Shown piece by piece: positions 1 through 8,395 of a stretch of 64,000 bases of DNA. The notes under the pieces are model-generated. The model ran no database searches, was not told the origin of the DNA, and worked only from the letters and a program-made list of their open reading frames with translations. Position 1 is the first letter of the stretch; each line of letters starts with the position of its first letter. The translations under genes and the position numbers were made by a program. The DNA comes from JAATGA01 sp047605605 (GTDB lineage: Bacteria; Pseudomonadota; Alphaproteobacteria; Rhodobacterales; Rhodobacteraceae), in assembly GCA_047605605.1 (NCBI GenBank), contig JASGFG010000003.1:1-64000 (forward strand). The letters run 5' to 3'.

Positions 1-72
1 GCGGTGCGGCAGCTGACCGGGGCGATGGCCCCCGACCGAAATCGCCCCGCCCGGCTGGAGATGGTGCTATGA
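1..72 (+). CDS. 3' end of an unidentified gene (partial)
   Basis: Only the last 23 codons are present, ending ...RPARLEMVL at the TGA at 70-72. The reading frame is open from the first base of the window. Its stop overlaps the ATG of the Rieske ferredoxin (ATGA at 69-72), so the two are very likely translationally coupled and belong to one operon. Ferredoxins of this type usually follow a ring-hydroxylating oxygenase subunit or a ferredoxin reductase, so one of these is plausible. The visible tail is too short to identify the protein. Confidence 0.55.
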   Translation, partial: AVRQLTGAMAPDRNRPARLEMVL

Positions 73-404
73 ACGCGATTGTCCCTGCCACGGCCGGATG
101 GGCCGATCTTTGCGCCACCGGCGATGTCCCCAAAGGCGAGGCGCGCGGCTTTACCCTGGGCGACCGGCGGTTCTGCGCGGTCAATGACGGGGAACGCTAT
201 TTCGTCGTCGACGATCTTTGCACCCATGGCGTCGCCTATCTGTCCGAAGGCTATTGCGATACCGAGGAATGCGTTCTGGAATGCCCGCTGCACGGCGGTC
301 TTTTTGACTATCGCACCGGCGGGGCCTGCGGCGATCCGGCGGAAAAGCCGGTGCGGTCCTATCCCATCCGTATCGAGGATGGCCGCGTGATGGTGCAGCT
401 ATGA
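69..404 (+). CDS. Rieske [2Fe-2S] ferredoxin of a ring-hydroxylating dioxygenase system
   Basis: This 111-residue protein is a single Rieske domain. Cluster ligands are visible as Cys51-x-His53 (CTHG) and Cys72-x2-His75 (CPLHGG), the pattern of NdoA/BphA3-type soluble ferredoxins that carry electrons from an NAD(P)H reductase to a terminal oxygenase. Length is normal for the family. It overlaps the preceding partial gene by 4 bases and the following asparaginase-like gene by 4 bases, so it sits inside a tightly packed operon. The partner oxygenase and reductase are not in the window and probably lie just upstream. A catBCA operon nearby suggests the oxygenase product could be a catechol, which is inference. 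Confidence 0.88.
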   Translation: MNAIVPATAGWADLCATGDVPKGEARGFTLGDRRFCAVNDGERYFVVDDLCTHGVAYLSEGYCDTEECVLECPLHGGLFDYRTGGACGDPAEKPVRSYPIRIEDGRVMVQL

Positions 405-1498
405 CCCGCCGCATCGCCGTCATCGGTGCGGGGGGGACCATCGCCATGCAGGGCGCGCATCCCTTTGACTGGGTGGATTATGGCGACAGCGGCATCGTCC
501 TGCATGTCGACCGGGTGGTCGCGGAAATGGACTTTGGCCTCGCGGGGGTCGAGGTGATCCCCGTTCCCTTCCGCATGTTGCCCGGCACCGGCATCACCCC
601 CGCCGACTGGCTGGAATTGCGCGACGCCATCCGCGCCGTGGCGGCGGATTTCCACGGCATCGTCGTGACCCATGGCACCGCCACGCTGGAGGAGACGGCC
701 TATTTCCTGCACCTGACGCTGGACGAAGGGTTGCCTGTCGTGGTCAGTGGCGCGCAAAGACCGCCGAACACCGTGTCGAGCGATGCGGTCGCGGGCCTGC
801 GCGCGGCCATCGCCGCCGCCGCTCAGGCGCCCCCCGGGGTCTATGTCGCGATGAACGCCATGCTTTTCGCGGCCGAGGATGTGACCAAGACCGCGAACCA
901 CGCGCTCGACGCCTTTGAGGCGCCCGAGTTCGGCCCCCTTGGCCGGGTGGAGGCCGATGGTCACCTGTCGCTCCGCCGCCTGCCCATCGGGGCGGCGCCC
1001 TTTGCCGGCCTGGCGGTCGGGGCCGGTGATCTGCCGCGCGTAGATGTCGTCTGCTCCTACGCCGGCGCGGACGGCACGGCGATCGACGCCTTTGTGGCGG
1101 CGGGCGCACGGGGCATCGTCAGCACCGGCTTTGCGCCGGGTCGCTGCACGCCCGCCGAACGTGCGGCCCTGATCCGGGCGGTGCGTGCGGGGGTGACGGT
1201 GGTGCAATCCTCGCGCGCGCTGCGCGGCGCGGTTCCGGTGCAGGCCTATAACGTCGCCGACGGCATCCTTGGCGGCGGCGGGCTGTCGCCCGCAAAGGCG
1301 CGGATCATGACCATGCTGGCCCTTGCCGCCGGGCTTTCGTCCGAGGCATTGCAGTCACTGCTTTCGGGCAGTTCCATTCCTGCCCCCCGCAGGCACACCC
1401 ATGCGCCGGTCGTCGATCCACGCGCAAATGAAGTAAGGCAAGTTCCCGGCGCGGGCATCGGCCGGGGCCCATCCCAACAACAGGTGAGGTTGAAATGA
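401..1498 (+). CDS. L-asparaginase-superfamily amidohydrolase with altered active site
   Basis: The 365-residue protein matches bacterial L-asparaginase/glutaminase-like enzymes. The N-terminal GAGGTIA motif (nucleophile Thr13), the second active-site segment THGTATLEET (Thr93) and the DVTKT lysine (Lys163) are all present. In canonical enzymes the second segment reads HGTDT, and its Asp pairs with the Thr and Lys in catalysis. Here that position is Ala94 (codon gcc). This suggests a changed substrate or mechanism rather than ordinary asparagine hydrolysis. The C-terminus is extended by about 30 low-complexity residues. It overlaps both neighbours by 4 bases (ferredoxin and ABC binding protein), so it probably acts on the imported compound or on an oxygenase product. 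Confidence 0.8.
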   Translation: MTRRIAVIGAGGTIAMQGAHPFDWVDYGDSGIVLHVDRVVAEMDFGLAGVEVIPVPFRMLPGTGITPADWLELRDAIRAVAADFHGIVVTHGTATLEETAYFLHLTLDEGLPVVVSGAQRPPNTVSSDAVAGLRAAIAAAAQAPPGVYVAMNAMLFAAEDVTKTANHALDAFEAPEFGPLGRVEADGHLSLRRLPIGAAPFAGLAVGAGDLPRVDVVCSYAGADGTAIDAFVAAGARGIVSTGFAPGRCTPAERAALIRAVRAGVTVVQSSRALRGAVPVQAYNVADGILGGGGLSPAKARIMTMLALAAGLSSEALQSLLSGSSIPAPRRHTHAPVVDPRANEVRQVPGAGIGRGPSQQQVRLK

Positions 1499-2415
1499 AA
1501 ACTCTGCGAACGATTGTGGCCGCGGCTCTGGTCGGTATCGGCCTTTCCCTTCCCGCCCAGGCCGAGGATGTGACCTTTGCGCTTGGGATGGATGTGGCCT
1601 ATGCGCCCTTCTATCTGGCAAAAGAGCGGGGGATCTTTGAAAAGCACGGGCTGAACGTGACGATCCTGCAATTCGCCAACGGCGGCGAAGGGATCGACGC
1701 CGTGGCCGCCGGTCAGGCCCAGGTGGGGGCCGCCGCCGAACAGACCACGATGTTCCGCATGGGTCGGGGCCTGGACCTGCGCCCGATCACGATCTATGAG
1801 AAATCCGGCGACTACATCAAGCTGGTCGCCCGTCCGGGGATCGAGGACGCCAAGGACATCAAGACCTTCGGCGTGGTCAAGGGCAGCGCCAGCGAATATT
1901 CGACCAACCTGACCATGCAGAAATTCGGCATGGACCCGGCTTCGGTCAAGATCGTCTATTCCGGCCCGCCGGAACTGCCCGCGCTGCTGGCGCGTGGCGA
2001 CATCGACGGCTATTTCGCCTGGGAACCTTGGCCGTCGCTGGGCATCAAGCAGGGCGGCAAGGCCATCCTGACCAGCGGCGATGTCGGCTATTCCTATACG
2101 ATGTGGCTGACCGTTTCGGGCGAATGGCTGGACCAGAACCGCGCCACCGCCCAGCAGATCATAGACGTGCTGACCGAAGTGAATGCCGAGATCGTGGCCG
2201 ACCCGCAAAAGGCCGCCGATGATTTCCAGAAGGCGACAAAGCAACCCGCAGCCGACACCATCGGCTTCATGAAATCGACCGACTGGACGGTGCGCCCGTT
2301 CAACGAGGAAGATTTCGCCAGCTTTGACAAGATCGTGGATTTCATGGTGGCGCAAAAGATCACCGACACGCCGGTGGATTTCCGCGCCGCGATGGAAAAA
2401 GGCCGGATGAACTGA
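1495..2415 (+). CDS. NitT/TauT-type ABC transporter substrate-binding protein
   Basis: The 306-residue protein starts with a Sec signal peptide (MKTLRTIVAAALVGIGLSLP, cleavage after AQA) and continues as a type-2 periplasmic binding protein of the SsuA/TauA/ThiY family (DVAYAPFYLAKERGIFEKHG near the mature N-terminus is typical). It captures a small organic ligand and delivers it to the ATPase and permease encoded directly downstream. The ligand cannot be read from sequence. Family members bind sulfonates, pyrimidine precursors, riboflavin or aromatic acids. Its ATG overlaps the asparaginase stop, so transporter and enzyme are co-expressed. Confidence 0.87.
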   Translation: MKTLRTIVAAALVGIGLSLPAQAEDVTFALGMDVAYAPFYLAKERGIFEKHGLNVTILQFANGGEGIDAVAAGQAQVGAAAEQTTMFRMGRGLDLRPITIYEKSGDYIKLVARPGIEDAKDIKTFGVVKGSASEYSTNLTMQKFGMDPASVKIVYSGPPELPALLARGDIDGYFAWEPWPSLGIKQGGKAILTSGDVGYSYTMWLTVSGEWLDQNRATAQQIIDVLTEVNAEIVADPQKAADDFQKATKQPAADTIGFMKSTDWTVRPFNEEDFASFDKIVDFMVAQKITDTPVDFRAAMEKGRMN

Positions 2416-2416
2416 G

Positions 2417-3211
2417 ATGGCAAAAAGCGTCGGAATCACCATCAACGATGTCGGCATCACCTTCGGCGACCATGTGGTCGTCGCGGGTGCCAGCCTCGAC
2501 ATCGAACCGGGCGAGTTCATCTGCCTGCTGGGCCCCAGCGGCTGTGGCAAGTCCACGCTGCTGAACGTGATCGCGGGCTTTGTGCCCGCGACGGGCGAGG
2601 TGCGGGTGGATGGCCGTCGTGTCACGGGGCCGGGCGTCGACCGCGGCATCGTGTTCCAAAGCTCCGAGGCGCTGTTTCCCTGGCTGACCGTCCGTGAGAA
2701 CGTCGAATACGGTGCCCGTCTGCGCGGCGTGCCTGTCAGGGAACGCCGAGCCCGCGCGCTGGAATATGTGGCGATGGTCGGCCTGTCGCATGCGGTGGAC
2801 AAGTTCCCCTCGCAGCTGTCGGGCGGCATGCGGCAGCGCGCGCAGATCGCGCGGGTTCTGGCGAACGAGCCGTCGGTCATCCTGATGGACGAACCCTTTG
2901 GCGCGCTGGACGCGCAGACGCGCGAGATCCTTCAGCGCGAGGTCGACCGCATCTGGCGCACCACGGGCACCACCATCGTGTTTGTCACCCATGACATTGC
3001 CGAGGCTGTGCTGCTGGCCGACCGGGTGGTGACGATGACCGCAGGGCCGCGCGCCACGATCAAGAACATCGTGCGGGTGGACATTCCCCATCCACGCGAC
3101 CTGAACGCGCCGCGCGCGCTGGAAATCCAGGAGGCGCTGCGCGAAGATATTTCGGCCGAGGTCAGCCGCACGCTGAAGGCGCAGGGTCTGGTGACGGAGG
3201 ACGCGGCATGA
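2417..3211 (+). CDS. NitT/TauT-type ABC transporter ATP-binding protein
   Basis: The 264-residue ATPase carries Walker A GPSGCGKST (about residues 38-46), the ABC signature LSGGMRQRAQIAR, Walker B VILMDEP with the catalytic Glu, and the switch His in THDIAEAV. The LSGGMRQR signature and the length are characteristic of SsuB/TauB/NrtD-type ATPases. It begins one base after the binding-protein stop and overlaps the permease start by 4 bases. It energises import of the operon's unknown substrate at the inner membrane. Confidence 0.92.
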   Translation: MAKSVGITINDVGITFGDHVVVAGASLDIEPGEFICLLGPSGCGKSTLLNVIAGFVPATGEVRVDGRRVTGPGVDRGIVFQSSEALFPWLTVRENVEYGARLRGVPVRERRARALEYVAMVGLSHAVDKFPSQLSGGMRQRAQIARVLANEPSVILMDEPFGALDAQTREILQREVDRIWRTTGTTIVFVTHDIAEAVLLADRVVTMTAGPRATIKNIVRVDIPHPRDLNAPRALEIQEALREDISAEVSRTLKAQGLVTEDAA

Positions 3212-4041
3212 GCATCTCCAGAACCGTTCCCGCCAGGCTTGGCCAAAAGACGCAGCACGGCGGGGAAAGCGCAATGCGGAAACTTGTTGCCCGTCTGACG
3301 AATATCGCGCCGGCCACAGGATCCATCATCGCGGGCATCCTGTTGTGGCAGGTTGTCAGCCTTGGCATCTCGCCATTTTTCCTGCCTTCGCCCTGGCAGA
3401 CGCTGCTGGCGCTGAAGGAACTGGCGGCGGACGGGTCGTTGCAGGCGTCGATCCTGGCTTCGGCCGGGCGCATTCTGGCGGGCTGGATCGCCGGGGTGAT
3501 CGTCGGCATCCCGCTTGGCATCTTCATGGGCACGGTGCCGGTCGTGCGGCGGATCTTCGACCCCTATATCGAATTCTTCCGCTTTATCCCGCCGATCGCC
3601 TTTGTGACGCTGGCGGTGATCTGGCTGGGACCGGGCGAGATTTCCAAGATCGCGCTGATCTTCTACACGACCGTGTTCATCGTCACTCTGAACACCATCG
3701 CGGGGGCGCAATCCACGCTGGAACTGCGGCTTCAGGCGGCATCGGCGCTCGGGGCCAGCCGCTGGCAGGTGCTGACCACGGTGGTTCTGCCCTCGACCGT
3801 GCCCTTCATGGTCACGGGCGCGCGGATCGCCATGGGCAACTCGTTCCTGACCATCGTTTCGGCGGAAATCGTCGCGGCGCAGGAAGGTCTTGGCGCGCTG
3901 ATCTGGAACGCGCGGAACTATGGGCGCACCGACTGGGTGTTCGCCGGGATCATCGTGCTGGGACTTCTCGGCCTCTGCTTTGACCGGGTGCTGCGCTATG
4001 GCACGACGAAACTGCTGTCGCGCTATGGTATCCGGCACTGA
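3208..4041 (+). CDS. NitT/TauT-type ABC transporter permease
   Basis: The 277-residue membrane protein has about six hydrophobic segments. It contains the EAA loop (LQAASALGASRWQVLTTVVLPS), which docks to the ATPase, as in SsuC/TauC permeases. The start used is the ATG overlapping the ATPase stop. An internal ATG at 3274 would remove a 22-residue polar leader and is a credible alternative. One permease gene per transporter is normal for this family, which works as a homodimer. It closes the three-gene importer of the ferredoxin-asparaginase operon. Confidence 0.9.
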   Translation: MSISRTVPARLGQKTQHGGESAMRKLVARLTNIAPATGSIIAGILLWQVVSLGISPFFLPSPWQTLLALKELAADGSLQASILASAGRILAGWIAGVIVGIPLGIFMGTVPVVRRIFDPYIEFFRFIPPIAFVTLAVIWLGPGEISKIALIFYTTVFIVTLNTIAGAQSTLELRLQAASALGASRWQVLTTVVLPSTVPFMVTGARIAMGNSFLTIVSAEIVAAQEGLGALIWNARNYGRTDWVFAGIIVLGLLGLCFDRVLRYGTTKLLSRYGIRH

Positions 4042-4111
4042 GCGGAAGCATGGATGACAGCGCATGGCGGGCCGCCCGGCAGAGGGGTGGCCCGCCCTTG
4101 ACCGGAAACGG

Positions 4112-5485
4112 ATGATGTCCAGCAACAGGTTTCCGCTGCGGGTCGCCGAGGTGGCCCTGCACCGCCATTTCCTGCCGATGCGGATTCCGTTCCGCGTCGC
4201 GGGCGCCCGGATCGACCGCATCGAACAGATCACCGCCCGGGTTCGGGTCATAGGTCCCGACGGGTCCGTCGCGGCCGGTCTTTCCGCCGACAGCCCGGCG
4301 CCGATATGGTTCGACAAGGGCAGGCCGCAGGCGGAGGTGCGCGCCGATCTAGCCGCCGCCCTGGACTATGCCGCGGCGATCTATCTTGCCGCGCCGCCAA
4401 TGACGGCCTTTGACCTCGCCTGCGAAGGAAATGCCGCGCAAGAGACCTGGCGCCGCGACCAAAGCCGCCGGGGAGGGCAGGCCATTCCCGAAACCATCGC
4501 CGCCTTCGGCCCTGCGTTGCTGGACCGGGCGGTGCTGGACGCGCTGTGCAAACTGTCGGGGCACGGGCTTTTCGATGCGGTGCGGCGCAATCTGCCGGGG
4601 GTCGACGCGCGGCTGACGCCCGGCCTGCGCGGTGTCGATCTGGATAGCTGGTTGCGAAATCTTGCGCCCCGCAACTCCATCGCGGTCCGGCACACGATCA
4701 TCGGGCTGGATGGGCCAAGGCCCGCCGACGATCTGCCCTTCACCTTGGCCGAGGTGATCCGCGCCTATGGCAACCGATATTTCAAGATCAAGATGGGGGG
4801 CGATTTCGACCATAACCTTGCGCTGTTCGCCGAAATCGGGGCCGGGCTGACGCAATCGCGTGCCGCGGACTGGGCAGTCACGCTCGACTGCAACGAATGT
4901 TTCACCGATGCGGACGAGTTTGCGGAAATGACCGCCCGGCTGGCCCGCGCGCCGGAACTGGGCGCGTTCTGGGACCGCGTGCTTTATCTGGAACAGCCGG
5001 TTCATCGCCGCTACTGGCGCAGCCAGCCGCTGAAAGACATGGGGAAGCCGGTGATCATCGACGAAACCGAAGGCGGTTTTGACGATGCGGCCTTCGCCTT
5101 CGGCCTTGGCTATCGCGGCGTTTCCGCCAAATCGGTCAAGGGGTTCTACAAGGCGCTGCTGAATGCCGCGCAGGTCACCCTGACCCGGCCGGGCTGCTTT
5201 CTGACCGCCGAGGACATGAACCACCCCGCCGGGCTGGTCTTGCAGCAGGACATCGCCATCGCCCTTCTTCTGGGCCTGCCCCATATTGAAAAGAACGGGC
5301 ATCATTTCATCGGACCGGTGGATAGAACCGCGCCTTTTGCCCCGGATGCGGCGGCTTGGCCCGCAACCTATCACAACAAGGGCGATCGGGTCGGGGTAAG
5401 GATTTCAGGCGGCAGGGTAAGCCTGGGTGCAGGCGTCCATCACGCGGGATTCATGTCCCATGCGGCGGGCGGCCACGGCCTGTAG
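4112..5485 (+). CDS. Enolase-superfamily enzyme (mandelate racemase/muconate lactonizing group)
   Basis: The protein is 457 residues from the ATG at 4112. A longer form from 4064 is possible but lacks family similarity. Superfamily catalytic elements are in order: KIK lysine pair (FKIKMGGDF), first metal Asp in LDCNE, second metal Glu in LEQPV, third ligand in IIDE, and the second catalytic lysine in GVSAKSVKG. Such enzymes abstract a proton alpha to a carboxylate, then racemise, dehydrate or cycloisomerise. It is longer than typical MLE or MR proteins (about 370-400 residues), with an insertion before the barrel, and is not a close copy of the catB found nearby. It lies 70 bases after the ABC permease in the same direction and probably serves the same pathway. 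The substrate is unknown. Confidence 0.75.
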   Translation: MMSSNRFPLRVAEVALHRHFLPMRIPFRVAGARIDRIEQITARVRVIGPDGSVAAGLSADSPAPIWFDKGRPQAEVRADLAAALDYAAAIYLAAPPMTAFDLACEGNAAQETWRRDQSRRGGQAIPETIAAFGPALLDRAVLDALCKLSGHGLFDAVRRNLPGVDARLTPGLRGVDLDSWLRNLAPRNSIAVRHTIIGLDGPRPADDLPFTLAEVIRAYGNRYFKIKMGGDFDHNLALFAEIGAGLTQSRAADWAVTLDCNECFTDADEFAEMTARLARAPELGAFWDRVLYLEQPVHRRYWRSQPLKDMGKPVIIDETEGGFDDAAFAFGLGYRGVSAKSVKGFYKALLNAAQVTLTRPGCFLTAEDMNHPAGLVLQQDIAIALLLGLPHIEKNGHHFIGPVDRTAPFAPDAAAWPATYHNKGDRVGVRISGGRVSLGAGVHHAGFMSHAAGGHGL

Positions 5486-5704
5486 AACCGCGGGCGGCGC
5501 CAGAGACCGGGCCTGTCGCGGCCAGCCTCGCATCAATGTGGCTTTGAGAACATCCCCTACCTCTTCAGGCTTGCCGGAGCACAAAGCATCAATCGGCAGG
5601 CCGGAAAGGTCGGGTTGCGGGCGGGCCATGCCACGATGCACCCACCAGCCGCGCTGCGAAAACCCGCGGCCCGAACCGATGGCCGGGCCGCGTATCTGTG
5701 CTGG

Positions 5705-6643
5705 TCAGGCGGCGGCGCGCTTGCGCTGTTCGTTGACCTGGTTGTCCACCCCGTCGACCAGCGGGGTCAGATAGATGTCGAACTCGATTTCGGCAAAGGG
5801 ACCGTTCAGGTTGTTGGCGTGGATGCTCGCCTCGTCGTCACGCTCTTTGACCGAAGGCACCAGCCCGTCGCGCGTCGCATAGGCAAAGTCGTCGTTGATC
5901 AGCGGATCGCCCTCGATATTGATCTGGGTGGTCAGCTTGCGGTGGCCATCGGCGCTGACGAAAAAGTGGATATGCGCCGGGCGCTGGCCGTGGCGGCCGA
6001 GGGCGGACAACAGCCGCTCGGTCGGGCTGCCCGGCGGCACGCCATAGCCCGAGGGCAGGATGCTGCGGAATTTATAGCGGCCATTTTCATCCGCCATGAT
6101 CGTGCGGCGCATGTTGAACGGCGCCTGAACGCCCGTGGGGTCGAAATGCGAATAGAACCCGCGCGTGTCGCAATGCCAGACCTCGACCTTGGCGCCCGGC
6201 AGGGGCTTCTTGTCGGCGCCATGAACCACGCCGTGCATGATCAGCGTGTGACCGTTCAGATCCCGGCCATCGTCCAGCCGCGCAAAGCCGGTCGAAACCG
6301 GGGCACCGGCAACATAAAGCGGGCCTTCGATGGTGCGCGGCGTGGGGTTGTCGATGCCCAGGGCCGCGTCGATGGCATCCAGCCGTTCGTCGATGAAATG
6401 GTCCACGCCCAGACCGGGCGAGATCAGCCCCGCCTGACCGGCCGCGCCGATGTCGTTCAGCCAGGCAACCCCGGTCCAGTATTCGTCGGGGGTGATGTTC
6501 AGATCGTCGATGGCCTTGAACAGATCCGACATCAGCCGGTGCACGATTTCCTTCATCCGCGGGTTGCCGCCCGCCTTGTCCAGACCGCTCAGCACGGTCA
6601 GGAACTGTTGCACGTCGGGGCGGTCGTAAATCTTGACGCTCAC
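5705..6643 (-). CDS. catA: Catechol 1,2-dioxygenase
   Basis: The 312-residue intradiol dioxygenase cleaves catechol to cis,cis-muconate with a non-haem Fe(III). The four iron ligands are visible at Tyr164 (RGFYSHFD), Tyr200 (LPSGYGVPP), His224 and His226 (RPAHIHFF). The N-terminal helical dimerisation domain (residues 1-100) is followed by the beta-sandwich catalytic domain. The start is a GTG at 6643-6641 preceded by AGGAGGAG on the coding strand. Upstream codons in this frame are not family-like. It is the last gene of catB-catC-catA, 71 bases after catC, and completes ortho-cleavage entry to the beta-ketoadipate pathway. Confidence 0.96.
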   Translation of the reverse strand: MSVKIYDRPDVQQFLTVLSGLDKAGGNPRMKEIVHRLMSDLFKAIDDLNITPDEYWTGVAWLNDIGAAGQAGLISPGLGVDHFIDERLDAIDAALGIDNPTPRTIEGPLYVAGAPVSTGFARLDDGRDLNGHTLIMHGVVHGADKKPLPGAKVEVWHCDTRGFYSHFDPTGVQAPFNMRRTIMADENGRYKFRSILPSGYGVPPGSPTERLLSALGRHGQRPAHIHFFVSADGHRKLTTQINIEGDPLINDDFAYATRDGLVPSVKERDDEASIHANNLNGPFAEIEFDIYLTPLVDGVDNQVNEQRKRAAA

Positions 6644-6714
6644 GGTCTTTCTCCTCCTGGATTCTTTTGGAAACTGGGGCGGGTCTGCTCCTCTTGCGGC
6701 CCGCTTGGGTGGGA

Positions 6715-7005
6715 TCAGCTGTCGTCCTCGCGGATCGAGGACGGATGGCGCAACAGCGGCGTCACCTTGATTTCCATGAATTTGAACAGCGGCAGACCCG
6801 TCAGGATCTCGTGCAGTTCGGCGTTGTCGCGCACGTCGAAGACGCTGAAATTCGCGTATTCCCCGGCCAGACGCCAGATGTGGCGCCATTTGCCCGCGCG
6901 CTGCAAGTCCTGCGAATAGGCCCTTTCGCGGGCGATGATCTCGGCCGCTTCCTCGGGCGGAAGGTCGCGGGGCATCCTGACATCCATGCGGACGTGAAAC
7001 AGCAT
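6715..7005 (-). CDS. catC: Muconolactone delta-isomerase
   Basis: The 96-residue protein is the standard CatC length. It begins MLFHVRMDVRMPRDLP and contains RERAYSQDLQRAGKWRHIWRL and the ANFSVFDV segment, all typical of the ferredoxin-like muconolactone isomerase that assembles as a decamer. It converts muconolactone to beta-ketoadipate enol-lactone in the cytoplasm. The start is the ATG at 7005 with GGAGAAGC just upstream. It lies 9 bases after the catB stop and before catA in the same transcript, so expression should follow CatR control. Confidence 0.96.
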   Translation of the reverse strand: MLFHVRMDVRMPRDLPPEEAAEIIARERAYSQDLQRAGKWRHIWRLAGEYANFSVFDVRDNAELHEILTGLPLFKFMEIKVTPLLRHPSSIREDDS

Positions 7006-7015
7006 CGGCTTCTCC

Positions 7016-8194
7016 TTATCCGGCCGGGGTGAACCTGCGGCGCAACCCGTCGCGGGCAAAGAACGCCACCCGATCCTCGTCCAGCGCGATGCCAAGGCCG
7101 GGGCCGTCCGGCACGGTCAGCTCGAAATCGCTGTAGTCCAGCGGGGTTTGCAGGATTTCCTCGGTCAGCAGCAGCGGCCCGAACAGTTCGGTCCCCCATT
7201 GCAGGTTGGCGAATGTGGCAAAGACATGGGCCGAGGCGACGGTGCCCGGCGCGCCTTCCAGCATCGTGCCGCCGTAAAGCCCGATCCCGGCGGCATCGGC
7301 GATTGCGGCGGTGCGCTGCGCGTTGAAAAGCCCGCCGTTCTGTTCGATCTTGATCGCGAACACGTCTGCGCCGTGAACGCGGGCGATCTCGAACGCCGAT
7401 TCCGGCCCGGTCAGCGATTCATCGGCCATCAGCGCCACGGGAAAGCGCCGGACCAGCCGCGACAGCGCCCCGGCAGCGGCGACGGGTTGTTCCACCAGCT
7501 CGCACCCCGCATCGGCCAGCGCGGCCATGCCGCGGGCCGCCTGCGTCTCGTCCCAGGCCATGTTCACATCGACCCGCACCGCCGCCCTGTCGCCAAGGGC
7601 GCGCTTGATCCGGGCCACATGGGCGATGTCCTCGTCCAGCCCCTTGGCGCCGATCTTCAGCTTGAAGATGCGGTGGCGGCGCAGGTCCAGCATCCGTTCC
7701 GCCTCGGCAATGTCGCGGCCGGTGTCACCCGAGGCCAGCGTCCATGCCACCGGCAGACGGTCGCGCCGCCGCCCGCCCAGCAATTCGCTGACCGGCAGGC
7801 CAAGACGCTTGCCATGGGCATCCAGCAGGGCGGTTTCCACCGCGCTTTTGGCGAAACGGTTGTCCTTGACCATCTTGCCGATGCGCGCCATCAGCGCCTG
7901 CACCCGCGTCGCATCCTGCCCCGCCATCAGCGGCGCGAAATAGGTGTCGATCGCCAGCTTCATGCTTTCGGGGCTTTCGCCGCCATAGGCCAAGCCGCCG
8001 ATGGTCGTGCCCTCGCCGATGCCGGTCACGCCGTCGCTGCACGTGACCTTGACCAGCATCAGCGTCTGGCCGTTCATCGTGGCCACCGAAAGCTTGTGCG
8101 GCCGGATGGTCGGCAGGTCGACCAGAACCGTCTCGACCCGCTCGATAATCGGGGCGGAGGTGGTCGGCGAGAAAGGGGCAAGGGTCTGGTTCAT
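7016..8194 (-). CDS. catB: Muconate cycloisomerase (muconate lactonizing enzyme)
   Basis: The 392-residue enolase-superfamily enzyme cycloisomerises cis,cis-muconate to muconolactone. Catalytic features are Lys178-x-Lys180 (FKLK), metal ligands Asp209 (RVDVN), Glu235 (LVEQP) and Asp258 (MADES), and Lys282 (IKIEQNGG), matching MLE I enzymes. The start chosen is the ATG at 8194 (MNQTLAPF). Longer frames upstream run through the CatR operator. It is the first gene of catBCA and is transcribed divergently from catR. Confidence 0.95.
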   Translation of the reverse strand: MNQTLAPFSPTTSAPIIERVETVLVDLPTIRPHKLSVATMNGQTLMLVKVTCSDGVTGIGEGTTIGGLAYGGESPESMKLAIDTYFAPLMAGQDATRVQALMARIGKMVKDNRFAKSAVETALLDAHGKRLGLPVSELLGGRRRDRLPVAWTLASGDTGRDIAEAERMLDLRRHRIFKLKIGAKGLDEDIAHVARIKRALGDRAAVRVDVNMAWDETQAARGMAALADAGCELVEQPVAAAGALSRLVRRFPVALMADESLTGPESAFEIARVHGADVFAIKIEQNGGLFNAQRTAAIADAAGIGLYGGTMLEGAPGTVASAHVFATFANLQWGTELFGPLLLTEEILQTPLDYSDFELTVPDGPGLGIALDEDRVAFFARDGLRRRFTPAG

Positions 8195-8250
8195 CGCGCG
8201 ATGATGGGGGCAATCCATCCCCCGCGTCCAAGACCGTTTCCATGTCATAT

Positions 8251-8267
8251 GATACCTGAAAGGTATC
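8251..8267. promoter_or_regulatory. CatR operator in the catB-catR intergenic region
   Basis: GATACCTGAAAGGTATC is a perfect inverted repeat with 7-base arms around GAA. It contains ATAC-N7-GTAT, the recognition-site pattern known for the LysR-type regulators CatM/BenM/CatR. It lies 57 bases before the catB ATG and 129 before the catR ATG, where an autorepressor/activator would bind. Muconate-responsive control is inferred from the family. Confidence 0.75.
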
Positions 8268-8395
8268 GAATGTGGAAAGTCATTGCGGTTCATGGTATTG
8301 CGCCAAGAAGCCGGGTCAGGGGGGCGGGCCGCGAAACCGCCACGGTTCCCGCATTCGGGCACAGTCGCGCCAGCGGAGGCGAGAGGATCGGGGGC

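Noticed and set aside
5405..5641. Minus-strand 78-codon frame downstream of catA and overlapping the end of the enolase-superfamily gene
   Set aside because: No family resemblance, no ribosome-binding site, and partly antisense to a real gene. The 219-base gap 5486-5704 otherwise shows no gene or clear terminator.
5615..6919. Long open frames antisense to catA, catB, the GH63 gene and several ABC genes
   Set aside because: High GC content keeps antisense frames open. Their translations are His/Arg/Gln/Gly-rich with no domains, while the opposite strand encodes clear family members.
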